DNA of 64,000 nt, from contig NZ_JBHTIU010000074.1 of the NCBI RefSeq assembly GCF_042677205.1, positions 118,881 to 182,880 of the forward strand, given 5' to 3'. This DNA comes from Paenibacillus_L residui. GTDB taxonomy: Bacteria; Bacillota; Bacilli; Paenibacillales; NBRC-103111. The translations under genes were made by a program, and so were the position numbers. Each line of letters opens with the position of its first letter. The first letter of the stretch is position 1. The notes beneath the pieces were generated by a model. That model was given only the letters and a program-made list of their open reading frames with translations, had not been told where the DNA came from and did no database searches. Below are positions 17,306 to 26,514 of this stretch, in pieces.

Positions 17306-18184
17306 TTATTCGTAAACTTTAACACCGTCAACTTCTACGATATTCCGGAACTCCTGAAGAAGACGGGTGGTGATCGGGCCTGCCTTTCCTTCACCGATGA
17401 TGCGTGCGTCCACTTCCCGAACGGCAATCACTTCCGCTGCCGTACCCGTAAAGAACACTTCATCCGCGACATACACATCATGAAGGGTGAACGGTTCCTC
17501 TTTGACGGTGTACCCGATCTTTTGACAAATTTCAATAATCGCTGCCCGGGTAATTCCTTCCAGAGCTCCGCAATAGCATGGAGGAGTAAAGACGGTTCCA
17601 CGCTTAACGATAAATATATTATCCGAGGAGCCTTCGGCTACATACCCTTGGGAATTGAGCATAATAGCCTCTCCGACCCCGGCCAAATTGGCCTGGATCT
17701 TAACCAGAATATTGTTCAAATAGTTCAACGATTTGATCTTCGGATTCAATGCATCCGGAACGTTGCGGCGAGTCGATACGGAAACGGTCTTCAAACCGTG
17801 AATGTATGCTTCCTCCGGATAGATGGAAAGCTGTTCAACGATAATGATGACGCTGGCTTTGGGCGAGCGCCGCGGGTCCAGACCGAGGTCCCCGGGACCG
17901 CGCGAAACGACAAGTCGGATATAGCCATCCTTCAATCCGTTCCTGCGAATGGTTTCCACTAAAGCTTGCTCCATCTCCGAGTACGTCAGGGGAATGTTGA
18001 GCATAATCGATTTGGCGGAATCGTACAATCGGTCCAGATGTTCTTTGCATTTAAAAATATTTCCGTTATAAATACGAATACCTTCGAAGATTCCGTCACC
18101 GTACAAAAAGCCGTGGTCATAAACGGATACGGTCGCTTCCTCTTTAGTTACATATTCCCCGTTTAGATAGATCCATTGTGACAT
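17306..18184 (-). CDS. ilvE: Branched-chain amino acid aminotransferase (class IV)
   Basis: This fold-type IV PLP enzyme transfers the amino group between glutamate and the branched-chain 2-oxo acids. The 292-residue protein shows YLNGEYVTKEEATVSVYDHG, FEGIRIYNGNIFK, the PLP lysine in NPKIKSLNYLNN, the E-G-S-S-D-N-I-F phosphate-binding run and GALEGITRAAIIEIC, and the FFTGTAAEVIAV segment of IlvE rather than D-amino-acid transaminase. It lies 6 bases after pheA; its Shine-Dalgarno GGAGGTG is inside the pheA end, so translation is probably coupled. It ends the amino-acid operon. Confidence 0.9.
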   Translation of the reverse strand: MSQWIYLNGEYVTKEEATVSVYDHGFLYGDGIFEGIRIYNGNIFKCKEHLDRLYDSAKSIMLNIPLTYSEMEQALVETIRRNGLKDGYIRLVVSRGPGDLGLDPRRSPKASVIIIVEQLSIYPEEAYIHGLKTVSVSTRRNVPDALNPKIKSLNYLNNILVKIQANLAGVGEAIMLNSQGYVAEGSSDNIFIVKRGTVFTPPCYCGALEGITRAAIIEICQKIGYTVKEEPFTLHDVYVADEVFFTGTAAEVIAVREVDARIIGEGKAGPITTRLLQEFRNIVEVDGVKVYE

Positions 18185-18190
18185 GGATGA

Positions 18191-19066
18191 CTACACCTCC
18201 ATATGTGCTGTGTCAGAAGTTTCGTAATTATAGCTGGGATAAGAGCCCAGAATACGGACCTGGCAGCCCAGAGCCTCGATTTCCTCGATGGCTGCCGGCA
18301 TCAGTACGGAATCCAAGGATCCTTCCGCATCGATATAGAAATAATAAGTTCCGAGCTTCAGCTTGGTCGGCCGCGATTCTATTTTGGACAAATTGATTCT
18401 CCTCCAGGCGAAAGCGGACAGCACTTGATGCAGGGCGCCCGGGTAATCTTCCGGAAGGGTTACAAGCAGAGTTGTCTTGTATTTATTTGCAACTTTGAGC
18501 GGCGGTGAAGAATTCCCCACCAGGATGAAGCGGGTGAAATTATTCTGGTGATCCGTAATGTTGGACGCCAGAAGCTCCAGTCCATACTGCTTAGCCGCCA
18601 GCTTCGTGCCGATCGCCGCGACAGCGGGGGAAGCCAACTCCCGAACTCTTCTTACTCCCTCCGCAGTGCTGCTGACAAATTCGAACTTGACCTCCGGCAG
18701 ATGTGCCTGCAGGAAGTTACGGCATTGAGCGATAGCGACATCGATCGAAATGATTTTCTCAATTTCCGCAAGCCCGTTCTCCTGGGGTTGCTTGAAACCG
18801 ATTAAATTCTGAATTGAGGGATAAATCCATTCCGCTTGGATCTGCAGGTCGCCAAGAACGAGCTGGTCAACATGCAGTTTGACGGAGCCGTCGATCGTGT
18901 TTTCAATCGGAATGACACTGACATCCGTGTGACCCGATACGGTAGCGTTATATACGTCCGATATAAAGCTGTATGGAATATATTCGTAAGACTCGTTATT
19001 GAAAAAATATTGTGCAGACTCTTGAGATACCGTTCCCTCGGGTCCAAGAAAGGCTATTTTGGTCAC
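18191..19066 (-). CDS. pheA: Prephenate dehydratase
   Basis: Converts prephenate to phenylpyruvate for phenylalanine synthesis. The 291-residue single-function enzyme starts VTKIAFLGPEGTVSQES, has the catalytic NNFTRF motif near 170 and a C-terminal ACT domain with LHQVLSAFAWRRINLSKIESRP, which binds phenylalanine for feedback control in this family. GTG 19066 is preferred: AAAGGAG is about 10-12 bases upstream and the next in-frame upstream codons are unlike the family. It follows thrB by 170 bases and overlaps the ilvE ribosome binding site. Confidence 0.95.
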   Translation of the reverse strand: MTKIAFLGPEGTVSQESAQYFFNNESYEYIPYSFISDVYNATVSGHTDVSVIPIENTIDGSVKLHVDQLVLGDLQIQAEWIYPSIQNLIGFKQPQENGLAEIEKIISIDVAIAQCRNFLQAHLPEVKFEFVSSTAEGVRRVRELASPAVAAIGTKLAAKQYGLELLASNITDHQNNFTRFILVGNSSPPLKVANKYKTTLLVTLPEDYPGALHQVLSAFAWRRINLSKIESRPTKLKLGTYYFYIDAEGSLDSVLMPAAIEEIEALGCQVRILGSYPSYNYETSDTAHMEV

Positions 19067-19236
19067 GCCCGGACCTCTCCTTTTTATCCTGTCGATCCTC
19101 TTTGGCCATTCCAACCTTAAAGTACATACTTACTGTCGGAATTCGCCAAAATATCGAGTTTTTTCTTCTGAATCTTAACACCTGCCATGCGAAATTGCAA
19201 GACAGCGGCCTGTTCCCCGGAAGCTAAACCGGTAGT

Positions 19237-20211
19237 TCATAGCCTGGCTTCCGGGCTGTTACGCACGTTATCCAGGAAGCTCCGCTGCTCATCGAAATGA
19301 TTGAGTTCTTCAACCCCATGCAGGGCAGGCTTCAACCACATCGTCTGTGCCGGCACTCCCTCCCCTTGCAGCGTCGATAACAGAAAATGCTCCAGTTCGG
19401 AACGGCTTTCGCTCTCCGCGTCAACTAAAGCGAGAAGCGTAGGTCCTGCCCCGCTAAGAGCTACTCCTAATGCCCCATAATCCGTAGCCTTGTCCAGTAT
19501 TGTCTTCATTCCCGGAATCAAGGAGGCACGGTAAGGCTGGTGAAGCGCATCCTTCATCGCATGGCGTATGACATCATATCGTCCGCTGCATAATGCAGCC
19601 ACCAGCAAGGAAGTGTGGCTGACATTGAAGACGGCATCCTTCAGAGGAACCTGCTCAGGCAGAACCTTCCTCGCCTTGTCCGTAGACAGATGAAACTCCG
19701 GAATAGCGACGAGCACCTCTAGATTCGGCCGCGGTTCTATCCGGATATATTCCGCCCGCGAACCATCCCAATAGGCCGTTATAATGCCTCCGAACAAAGA
19801 AGCACCGACGTTGTCGGGATGCTTCTCCAAGGCACTGGACATCTGGAACAGCTTGTCATCCGAAAGCGGACTGCCGATCAGCCGGTTCGCCGCCGCCATC
19901 GCTCCGACGATAGCCGATGCGCTGCTGCCCAGACCGCGGGTAAGCGGGATCTCGCTGTAAACGGATATTTCCAATTCCGGGCATTCTACTCCCGCCTCCG
20001 CAAATACCATTTGTGCTACCTTATAAATCAAGTTGCTTTTATCGGTCGGCACCTGCTCCATATGATCTCCGTAGAGCTGAATCTCCGTGCGATCGGATGC
20101 CTTCATTTCGATCCAAGCATACAGGTTGAGGGCCATTCCGAGGCTGTCAAATCCCGGTCCGAGATTGGCGGTACTGGCGGGAACCTTGACGCGGACTTTT
20201 GCCTTGTTCAT
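19237..20211 (-). CDS. thrB: Homoserine kinase
   Basis: A GHMP-family kinase that phosphorylates homoserine ahead of threonine synthase. The 324-residue protein has VKVPASTANLGPGFDSLGMAL, the ATP loop PLTRGLGSSASAIVGA near 90-105, KHPDNVGASLFGG and GVALSGAGPTLLAL. ATG 20211 is chosen over an upstream in-frame GTG at 20220 because CCGGAG sits 8-9 bases before it. It begins 21 bases after thrC. Confidence 0.96.
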   Translation of the reverse strand: MNKAKVRVKVPASTANLGPGFDSLGMALNLYAWIEMKASDRTEIQLYGDHMEQVPTDKSNLIYKVAQMVFAEAGVECPELEISVYSEIPLTRGLGSSASAIVGAMAAANRLIGSPLSDDKLFQMSSALEKHPDNVGASLFGGIITAYWDGSRAEYIRIEPRPNLEVLVAIPEFHLSTDKARKVLPEQVPLKDAVFNVSHTSLLVAALCSGRYDVIRHAMKDALHQPYRASLIPGMKTILDKATDYGALGVALSGAGPTLLALVDAESESRSELEHFLLSTLQGEGVPAQTMWLKPALHGVEELNHFDEQRSFLDNVRNSPEARL

Positions 20212-20232
20212 GTCGTTCACTCCGGTTTCTTA

Positions 20233-21294
20233 TTACGATTCGAGCTTACGGATAGCTTCCATAACGGCCTGTTCGTTGTCTTCGACAACAAGCGGCTCCG
20301 ATTCTACGCTCTTGATGGCGATATTCGGATCCTTAAGCCCATGTCCGGTCAGAACGCATACCACGGATTCTCCACCTGTAAAATAACCTTCCTTATTGAG
20401 CTTCATCACCCCGGCTATCGAAGCGGCCGAAGCCGGTTCGGCGAAAATTCCTTCCTTGGAGGCAATGGTTCGGTATGCGTGCAGAATTTCTTCATCCGTT
20501 ACATAATTAATCTGCCCTCCGGACTCCTCGGCCGCATTAACGGCACCTGTCCAGCTCGCCGGGTTGCCGATCCGAATCGCCGTAGCTACCGTCTCCGGCT
20601 CGCGGATAGGCTCGCCTTTAACGATGGCCATGGCACCTTCGGCCTCAAAGCCGATCATCTTAGGCAGGGAAGAGGTTTTGCCAAGCTCATTGTATTCCTT
20701 GAATCCTTTCCAGTAAGCCGTAATGTTCCCGGCATTCCCTACCGGTATGGCCAGATAATCAGGCGCCTTGCCAAGCTGATCGCAAACCTCGAATGCGGCG
20801 GTTTTCTGACCTTCAATCCGATATGGATTTACGGAGTTAACCAATGTGATCGGATGCTTGGCCGTAATTTCCCGGACGATTTCCAGAGCACGGTCGAAGT
20901 TCCCTTCAATGGCGATTACCTTGGCGCCATAAATTATCGCCTGGGCCAGCTTGCCGAGAGCAATATTATTGTTAGGGATGAGGACGATACAGTTTAAATT
21001 GCCGCGTGCCGCATAGGCGGCTGCAGCAGCGGAAGTATTCCCCGTCGATGCGCACATAATCGTCCGGCTTCCTTCCTCCATTGCTTTGGCAACGGCCATA
21101 ACCATGCCGCGGTCCTTGAAGGAACCGGTCGGATTAAGCCCCTCGTATTTGAAATAAACGTCCAAATCCAGCTCATCCGACAGCTTCTCCGCGCGAACGA
21201 GCGGAGTATTTCCCTCATGAAGAGTAATCATTGGGGTACGATCCGTTACGGGTAAATAAGCTTTGTAAGTTTCAAGCAATCCTAGATATCTCAT
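20233..21294 (-). CDS. thrC: Threonine synthase
   Basis: A PLP beta-family enzyme making threonine from phosphohomoserine. The 353-residue protein carries the PLP lysine in NPTGSFKDRGM, the ASTGNTSAAAAAYAARG loop and the PVGNAGNITAYWKGF glycine loop. TAGGAGTC is 10 bases before ATG 21294. It lies between hom and thrB, the standard hom-thrC-thrB order of bacilli. Confidence 0.97.
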   Translation of the reverse strand: MRYLGLLETYKAYLPVTDRTPMITLHEGNTPLVRAEKLSDELDLDVYFKYEGLNPTGSFKDRGMVMAVAKAMEEGSRTIMCASTGNTSAAAAAYAARGNLNCIVLIPNNNIALGKLAQAIIYGAKVIAIEGNFDRALEIVREITAKHPITLVNSVNPYRIEGQKTAAFEVCDQLGKAPDYLAIPVGNAGNITAYWKGFKEYNELGKTSSLPKMIGFEAEGAMAIVKGEPIREPETVATAIRIGNPASWTGAVNAAEESGGQINYVTDEEILHAYRTIASKEGIFAEPASAASIAGVMKLNKEGYFTGGESVVCVLTGHGLKDPNIAIKSVESEPLVVEDNEQAVMEAIRKLES

Positions 21295-21336
21295 CTTTTC
21301 AGACTCCTAATTATAAATTTATATCTTCTTCGGATA

Positions 21337-22623
21337 TCAGCCTTCCACACGATACACGCTTTGCACTCTATCAATGCCGTCCAAAGTTTGGAAATCCTCA
21401 AGCACCTTCGTCATGCTCGCCTGGTTGGCGTCATGGGTAATAATAATCAGCTCCGCTTTCGGATTGTTCGGGTTCGGCTGCTGCAGCACCGACTCCAGGC
21501 TAACCTCATGCTGTGCGAATACTTTGGCAATTTTGGCAAGCACTCCGGGTTCGTCCTCCACATGGAGCAGCATAAAGTTTTTATAATCGACCTGTTCCGC
21601 CGTTCTGAGCTTCTTCTCTTTATACGGGGTAAAGACTCTGCGGCCGCTGACTCCCAGATTCCGGTTCTTGGCTACCGCCACCAGATCGGCCACAATCGAG
21701 GTGGCCGTAGGCAGCTCGCCGGCACCCGGCCCATAGAACATCGTCTCTCCCACAGCTTCGCCATATACATAGACAGCATTAAATACTCCGTTAACGGAGG
21801 CCAACGGATGGCTTCTGTTAACCATCGTAGGCTGTACCGTAACGCTGATCGAGTCATCCTTGCGTTCCGCTATTCCAAGAAGCTTCACTTCATACCCGAG
21901 CTTCTTCGCATACAGAATGTCCTCTTTCGAAATCGAGCTGATTCCCTTAACACTCACATCGTCCAGAGATACATTGACGTTAAAGCCCAGTGTGGCGAGA
22001 ATCGTCATTTTCCTGGCGGCATCGAGCCCCTCCACATCGGATGTTGGGTCAGCCTCGGCATACCCCAGCTCCTGAGCTTCCTTCAGAACATCCTCGTAGG
22101 AAGCCCCTTCCTGGCTCATTTTGGTTAAAATATAATTGGTAGTGCCGTTCACAATTCCCATAATTTTCGTAATTCTGTCCGAGGCAAAGCCTTCCACCAG
22201 CGTACGGATAATGGGTATTCCCCCTGCCACGCTCGCTTCATAGAAGACATCGCAGCCGTTCTCCGCTGCCTTGGCGAGAATCTCCTGCCCGTGAAGAGCC
22301 ATTAAATCCTTATTGGCGGTGACTACATGCTTGCCGCGGCTCAGGGCTTCAAGTATATAGGTTCTGGCGGGCTCAATTCCCCCCATAACCTCCACAACAA
22401 CATCAATCTCTTCATGGTTGATAATCTCCCACGGATCCTCCGTAAGCTTATCCGGTCCGACAGTAATGCTTCTCTCCTTGCTGCGGTTCTTGACCAGAAT
22501 CTTCTCTATGGTGAGAGAAGAACCCGTTTGCATGACCAAATCTTCCTGGTGTCCTTCCACAATCCGGACCACGCCCGTCCCTACCGTTCCCAAACCAAGC
22601 AATCCCGCTTTTATCGGCTTCAT
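21337..22623 (-). CDS. hom: Homoserine dehydrogenase
   Basis: Reduces aspartate semialdehyde to homoserine. The 428-residue protein has the Rossmann start IKAGLLGLGTVGTGVVRIV, the VTANKDLMALHG and ASVAGGIPIIRTL blocks, GIVNGTTNYILTKM, and a C-terminal ACT domain (LLHVEDEPGVLAKIAKVFAQHEVSLESVLQ) that mediates threonine feedback in this family. ATG 22623 follows GGGGGAATAG. No T-box or attenuator motif is seen in the 241 bases upstream. Confidence 0.97.
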   Translation of the reverse strand: MKPIKAGLLGLGTVGTGVVRIVEGHQEDLVMQTGSSLTIEKILVKNRSKERSITVGPDKLTEDPWEIINHEEIDVVVEVMGGIEPARTYILEALSRGKHVVTANKDLMALHGQEILAKAAENGCDVFYEASVAGGIPIIRTLVEGFASDRITKIMGIVNGTTNYILTKMSQEGASYEDVLKEAQELGYAEADPTSDVEGLDAARKMTILATLGFNVNVSLDDVSVKGISSISKEDILYAKKLGYEVKLLGIAERKDDSISVTVQPTMVNRSHPLASVNGVFNAVYVYGEAVGETMFYGPGAGELPTATSIVADLVAVAKNRNLGVSGRRVFTPYKEKKLRTAEQVDYKNFMLLHVEDEPGVLAKIAKVFAQHEVSLESVLQQPNPNNPKAELIIITHDANQASMTKVLEDFQTLDGIDRVQSVYRVEG

Positions 22624-22864
22624 CCACTATTCCCCCATCTTCCAGTCTTTCTATTCTCGTGTATATATGCCCGGCCCTATTAGCTAGGCAAATGAAGCTA
22701 CTGCAGGTCTGTCCGGAATTCCGGCACCCGCAAGGAAATACATCGCACTAAAATAAATCTGATCGCGGTTCTCTTGAATGGAGATTCCCGTCCATCCTGC
22801 TCTCGTATCCCGCCAATGAGTGGAAATCGTCCCGTTCCCGGTCTCCCGAACCGGTCGGACAAAG

Positions 22865-23317
22865 CTATCCCTGCCCGATGACGAGTGCTTTGCGAACCCC
22901 GTCCATATTATTCAAGGCTTCCAGCATGCCGCTAATCGGATCGTCCATTCGGGAAGTATCTACAGAAATAACGACGTTAGCCATCCCCTGCAGCGGGATG
23001 CTCTGATGAATAGTCAGCACATTCCCTTCCAGGCCGGCAATACAAGCCAGCACCTTGGACAAAATGCCTGAACGGTGCTCCAGATTCATGGAGACCGTCA
23101 CAATTCTCTCCCTGTCCACCTTGTTCAAAGGATAGATGCCGTCTCTGTATTTATAGAAGGCGCTTCGACTGATCCCGACTTTATCGACAGCTTCATGGAT
23201 CGTCTTCGCTTCGCCCCGGGCCAGCAGGTCCTTGGCCTCCATCGTTTTCAGAACGGCTTCCGGCAATATATCTTCTCTAACCAGATAAAAAGGCTCCCTT
23301 TCATTTCTAGCGGACAT
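22865..23317 (-). CDS. pheB: ACT domain-containing protein PheB (YszB family)
   Basis: The 150-residue protein couples an N-terminal helix-turn-helix-like region (YLVREDILPEAVLKTMEA, VGISRSAFYKYRDGIYPL) to a C-terminal ACT domain (LEHRSGILSKVLACIAGLEGNVLTIHQSIP). It matches B. subtilis PheB, often called a chorismate mutase but without demonstrated activity, and likely amino-acid sensing. B. subtilis places it between obg and pheA, similar to here. ATG 23317 with GGGGAGG upstream is chosen; the open frame runs 28 codons further with atypical sequence. Confidence 0.88.
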   Translation of the reverse strand: MSARNEREPFYLVREDILPEAVLKTMEAKDLLARGEAKTIHEAVDKVGISRSAFYKYRDGIYPLNKVDRERIVTVSMNLEHRSGILSKVLACIAGLEGNVLTIHQSIPLQGMANVVISVDTSRMDDPISGMLEALNNMDGVRKALVIGQG

Positions 23318-23419
23318 ATTGCCAATCGTCCTCCCCATACATACTTTTGTTTCTATATAGTGGACATTATAACGGATACCCCGCTTGGTGGCAATAGGCA
23401 ATTATTAACCGCGAGCATG

Positions 23420-23470
23420 TGCAAAAAGAAAAAACGCAGCCTCGCCTTCCCTCATGGAAAGGCGGTCTGC
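23420..23470 (-). terminator. Intrinsic terminator after obg
   Basis: Minus-strand GCAGACCGCCTTTCC and GGGAAGGCGAGGCTGC form a long stem with a 4-base loop, followed by GTTTTTTCTTTTT. It separates spo0B-obg from the pheB-hom operon. Confidence 0.85.
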
Positions 23471-23579
23471 CTATTTCTTGGGGTCACGAGTTTCAATCGT
23501 GATTCCCAGGTGAGACTATTGTCTCTCCAGCCCAGCCCCTGTGGGCGGTTATCCCCTATAATCAGATTAAAGGCCGTCT

Positions 23580-24887
23580 TTACCCCTGCTCAACAAACTC
23601 GAACTCAAAATCTCCAATCCGGATAATGGTTCCGTCGGTAGCTCCGCGTTTGCGCAATTCATCGTCAACGCCCATCTTGCGCATAATACGGGCGAACCGC
23701 ATCACCGCATCATGAGAGCCGAACTGGGTTCGTTTCAACAAGTTCTCAATAGTGGGACTTTCAACGACATAGACTTCGTTCTCCCGACGGATAGTGAAGC
23801 CTGTATCGGTCTTTTCTTCGTAACGGTAGATCTTCCGTTCTTCCGCTTCCGGCACTTCTTCCACATGCGGTGCGTCGGGAATGGCGTCCAATTGATCTGC
23901 CACCTTGTAGATCAGCTCCTGGATTCCTTCGCGCGTAGCTGCGGAGATAGGAAGCACTTCCTCGATTCCATGGTTCTCCAGCAGAAGCTGCCTAAAGCGC
24001 TGCAGCTTCTCTTCCGCCCCAGGAATATCCATTTTGCTGGCAACTACCAACTGCGGACGTTCCTCCAACTTGGCATTATAAAGCTTGATTTCCTCGTTGA
24101 TCTTGAGCCAATCGTCATAGGGATCTCTTCCCTCTTCCTCAGTGACAGCCATGTCCACAACATGGACAATGATCCGGGTGCGCTCGATATGGCGCAGAAA
24201 TTCATGGCCCAATCCCACACCTTGATGAGCGCCTTCAATCAGGCCCGGCAAATCCGCCATGACGAAGCTTCTTCCGTCCCCGACGTCCACCACTCCCAGA
24301 TTGGGTGTCAGGGTAGTAAAGGGATAATCCGCAATTTTCGGCCGTGCGGCCGAAACGACGGAAAGCAGTGTGGATTTGCCCACGCTTGGAAAACCGACAA
24401 GCCCTACATCGGCCATCACCTTCAATTCAAGGATAACCCACCGTTCCTGGCCTTCCTCACCCTTCTCGGCAATTTCCGGGGCCGTATGCTTGGCGGTAAC
24501 AAAGCGGGTATTTCCACGTCCCCCTCTTCCACCCTTGGCGACTACAACTTCTTGACCGTGTGTGGTAAGATCGGCGATGATCTCTTGAGTATCGTCATCG
24601 ATAACGACCGTTCCCGGCGGCACCCTAACGATCATATCTTCCGCATTGGCGCCATGCATCGATTTATTCCTTCCTTTAACGCCGCGCGGAGCCTTGAAAT
24701 GACGCTGATACCGAAAATCCATCAGCGTCCGCAGCCCTTCGTCCACGCGAAAGATGACGTCGCCTCCGCGTCCTCCGTCTCCACCCGCCGGACCGCCTTC
24801 GGGAACATATTTTTCCCTCCGGAAGGCAACTATTCCGTCTCCTCCATCGCCGCCTTTTACGTAAATCTTGGCCTTATCTACAAACAT
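23580..24887 (-). CDS. obg: Obg family GTPase (CgtA)
   Basis: A GTPase acting in late 50S ribosome assembly, and in B. subtilis required for sigma-B activation and sporulation. The 435-residue protein has the glycine-rich Obg domain (VKGGDGGDGIVAFRREKYV, GGDGGRGGDVIF), the G domain with P-loop GFPSVGKS near 165-172 and the DLPGLIEGAHQG, TRIIVHVVD and VASKMD blocks, then a C-terminal OCT domain. Length is typical for Firmicutes. It follows spo0B by 55 bases, an arrangement conserved in bacilli. Confidence 0.97.
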   Translation of the reverse strand: MFVDKAKIYVKGGDGGDGIVAFRREKYVPEGGPAGGDGGRGGDVIFRVDEGLRTLMDFRYQRHFKAPRGVKGRNKSMHGANAEDMIVRVPPGTVVIDDDTQEIIADLTTHGQEVVVAKGGRGGRGNTRFVTAKHTAPEIAEKGEEGQERWVILELKVMADVGLVGFPSVGKSTLLSVVSAARPKIADYPFTTLTPNLGVVDVGDGRSFVMADLPGLIEGAHQGVGLGHEFLRHIERTRIIVHVVDMAVTEEEGRDPYDDWLKINEEIKLYNAKLEERPQLVVASKMDIPGAEEKLQRFRQLLLENHGIEEVLPISAATREGIQELIYKVADQLDAIPDAPHVEEVPEAEERKIYRYEEKTDTGFTIRRENEVYVVESPTIENLLKRTQFGSHDAVMRFARIMRKMGVDDELRKRGATDGTIIRIGDFEFEFVEQG

Positions 24888-24942
24888 AAACGGTTCACCC
24901 CGAATTTCCTACATCTATAGTATAGATACGCACAGCTTGTTC

Positions 24943-25677
24943 TCATATCCGGCCCGCTGCATTCTTAAATCGGCAGGTAAGCACGACATGGTTCTGACCG
25001 ATTTCCTCCTCTATGTAAACCCGGCTGTTATTCCGGCGTTTCTTCATCGCCGTCACAGCCTCTCCCAGCAGATCCTCGCGATAATTTCCGTCATAGACAA
25101 AGTCAAGCAGCAAGTCCGTGTCCTCCAGCCCTATTTCGATGCTTAGCCGGTTTGGTTCCCCGTCGCTCCCTTGCGCACAGCCGCAGAAACATTCCACGGT
25201 CTCCTTCAGCAGGGAGGTCACCCCGTCCTTCTCTACATTTAGCTGTGCCAGATTAATTTCCTGCTCAACGTTTACCTCCAATTCCAGCGGGCGCTTGTCC
25301 GCACGAAATGACATCAAATACGCGATTAACGAAGAAGAGCCCAACTTGGCCATGCAGCTTTCCTGATGCATTCTTGCTTTTATTTTATCCATATAAGGCT
25401 GCATACTATCAAATTTCTTGAGCTTCATTAAACCGAGCAGCACTTGAAAATCATTCATCCAATCATGCCGATGATGACTCACCGTCTGTATAAGCCGATC
25501 ATCACAGGCCGCTTGCCGGCGGGCTTGCTCCAGCCTGAGGAAAGCATAACCGCTTACAACCAGCAGTGCAGCGAACGACCAGCGTGCAAAAAATGGCATC
25601 GCAAATGCAGCAAGACTTAATAATGAGGCAACAAAAATAACCAATGTCAATGCCTGCAGCAATTTCATCCGGTTCAT
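24943..25677 (-). CDS. spo0B: Spo0B-like sporulation phosphotransferase with N-terminal membrane segments
   Basis: Spo0B passes phosphate from Spo0F to Spo0A in the sporulation phosphorelay. The helical-hairpin signature is clear: VSHHRHDWMNDFQVLLGLMKL, with the phospho-accepting histidine in HDWMN near residue 71, then a degenerate kinase-like C-terminal domain lacking nucleotide-binding boxes. Residues about 5-50 are two hydrophobic helices, absent from the soluble 192-residue B. subtilis protein. ATG 25677 is used; an in-frame GTG at 25686 is only 3 bases after AGGGG. It sits directly upstream of obg and downstream of the rpmA terminator. Confidence 0.8.
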   Translation of the reverse strand: MNRMKLLQALTLVIFVASLLSLAAFAMPFFARWSFAALLVVSGYAFLRLEQARRQAACDDRLIQTVSHHRHDWMNDFQVLLGLMKLKKFDSMQPYMDKIKARMHQESCMAKLGSSSLIAYLMSFRADKRPLELEVNVEQEINLAQLNVEKDGVTSLLKETVECFCGCAQGSDGEPNRLSIEIGLEDTDLLLDFVYDGNYREDLLGEAVTAMKKRRNNSRVYIEEEIGQNHVVLTCRFKNAAGRI

Positions 25678-25713
25678 GGCTTGCACCGTCCCCTATGGAT
25701 TCCACATTGTTCA

Positions 25714-25722
25714 AGTATAGCA
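25714..25722 (-). promoter_or_regulatory. Extended -10 promoter of spo0B-obg
   Basis: Minus-strand TGCTATACT resembles an extended -10 box about 35 bases before spo0B, downstream of the rpmA terminator. A -35 hexamer is not convincing. Confidence 0.4.
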
Positions 25723-25795
25723 TTTTCCTACTCGAACTGCATCCGCCTAACTTAAGAATGATCCGGCGAATGTCATGGGACACACTGTTCAGAGC

Positions 25796-25826
25796 GAAAA
25801 AAACTCCGGCAGAAGCTGCCGGAGTC
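25796..25826 (-). terminator. Intrinsic terminator after rpmA
   Basis: Minus-strand ACTCCGGCAG and CTGCCGGAGT form a perfect 10-bp stem with a 3-base loop followed by TTTTTT. Confidence 0.95.
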
Positions 25827-25839
25827 TGTTCACCGTTGA

Positions 25840-26151
25840 TTATCTTTCTACTGCTGCTGCTACAGGGGCAGCTTCAGCCGGGTAGACGCTCACTTTCTTG
25901 CGATCGCGGCCCCAGCGTTCAAACTTAACAACGCCTTCCACTTTCGCAAACAAAGTATCGTCGGAACCGATGCCGACATTCGTTCCCGGATGAATCTTGG
26001 TTCCGCGTTGGCGAACCAGGATGCTTCCTGCCGTTACCAATTGGCCGTCGGCACGCTTGACACCCAGACGCTTGGCAATGCTGTCACGTCCGTTCTTCGT
26101 GGAACCGACACCCTTCTTCGATGCGAACAACTGAAGATTTAACTTCAACAT
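25840..26151 (-). CDS. rpmA: 50S ribosomal protein L27 with cleavable N-terminal leader
   Basis: The 103-residue protein begins MLKLNLQLFASKKG, the Firmicute leader that Prp removes before L27 joins the 50S subunit so that the mature N-terminus reaches the peptidyl-transferase centre. KNGRDSIAKRLGVKR, GSILVRQRGTKIHPG and VGIGSDDTLFAKVEG are family blocks. The start overlaps the prp stop by 7 bases, and AAAAGGAGGT inside prp is its ribosome binding site. A strong terminator follows. Confidence 0.98.
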   Translation of the reverse strand: MLKLNLQLFASKKGVGSTKNGRDSIAKRLGVKRADGQLVTAGSILVRQRGTKIHPGTNVGIGSDDTLFAKVEGVVKFERWGRDRKKVSVYPAEAAPVAAAVER

Positions 26152-26501
26152 GTCTGTCTACCTCCTTTTCCCAATTTATTCTTAACCGTTATATAGGAAC
26201 CGTATGATTGTTCAATGGATTTCAACGTGACCACCATAGCTTCCAGCAGCAGCTGAAGCTTCTCCTCTTGCTCCTGCGGGAGTCCGTCCGGAAAGCAGGC
26301 CGTAAGCCAGCCGCTCTTCATCTCGGTGTCCGGTGCAATGCCTAGCAACTCTTCAACGGCATTAATCGTTCCGACCGTTACGGCCGAAACACCGGCACAA
26401 ACGATATCTTTGCCGGATTCGGCAAAGTCGGCATGTCCTTTCACTGAGAAGGATTCAATGGTCTCATCCGATGCCCGTCGCGTAATGATTACTTTAATCA
26501 T
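26145..26501 (-). CDS. prp: Ribosomal-processing cysteine protease Prp (YsxB)
   Basis: Prp cleaves the leader of L27. The 118-residue protein has the catalytic pair His23 (KGHADFAESG) and Cys35 (DIVCAGVSA), with VGTINAVEELLGI after it, all as in the family. It lies between rplU and rpmA, the fixed order in Firmicutes, and overlaps rpmA. Confidence 0.95.
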   Translation of the reverse strand: MIKVIITRRASDETIESFSVKGHADFAESGKDIVCAGVSAVTVGTINAVEELLGIAPDTEMKSGWLTACFPDGLPQEQEEKLQLLLEAMVVTLKSIEQSYGSYITVKNKLGKGGRQTC

Positions 26502-26514
26502 CGGAAGGCTCCGG

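Noticed and set aside
19819..20997. 392-codon plus-strand frame opposite thrB and thrC
   Set aside because: It spans two well-supported minus-strand genes and shows no domain; GC-rich third positions keep it open.
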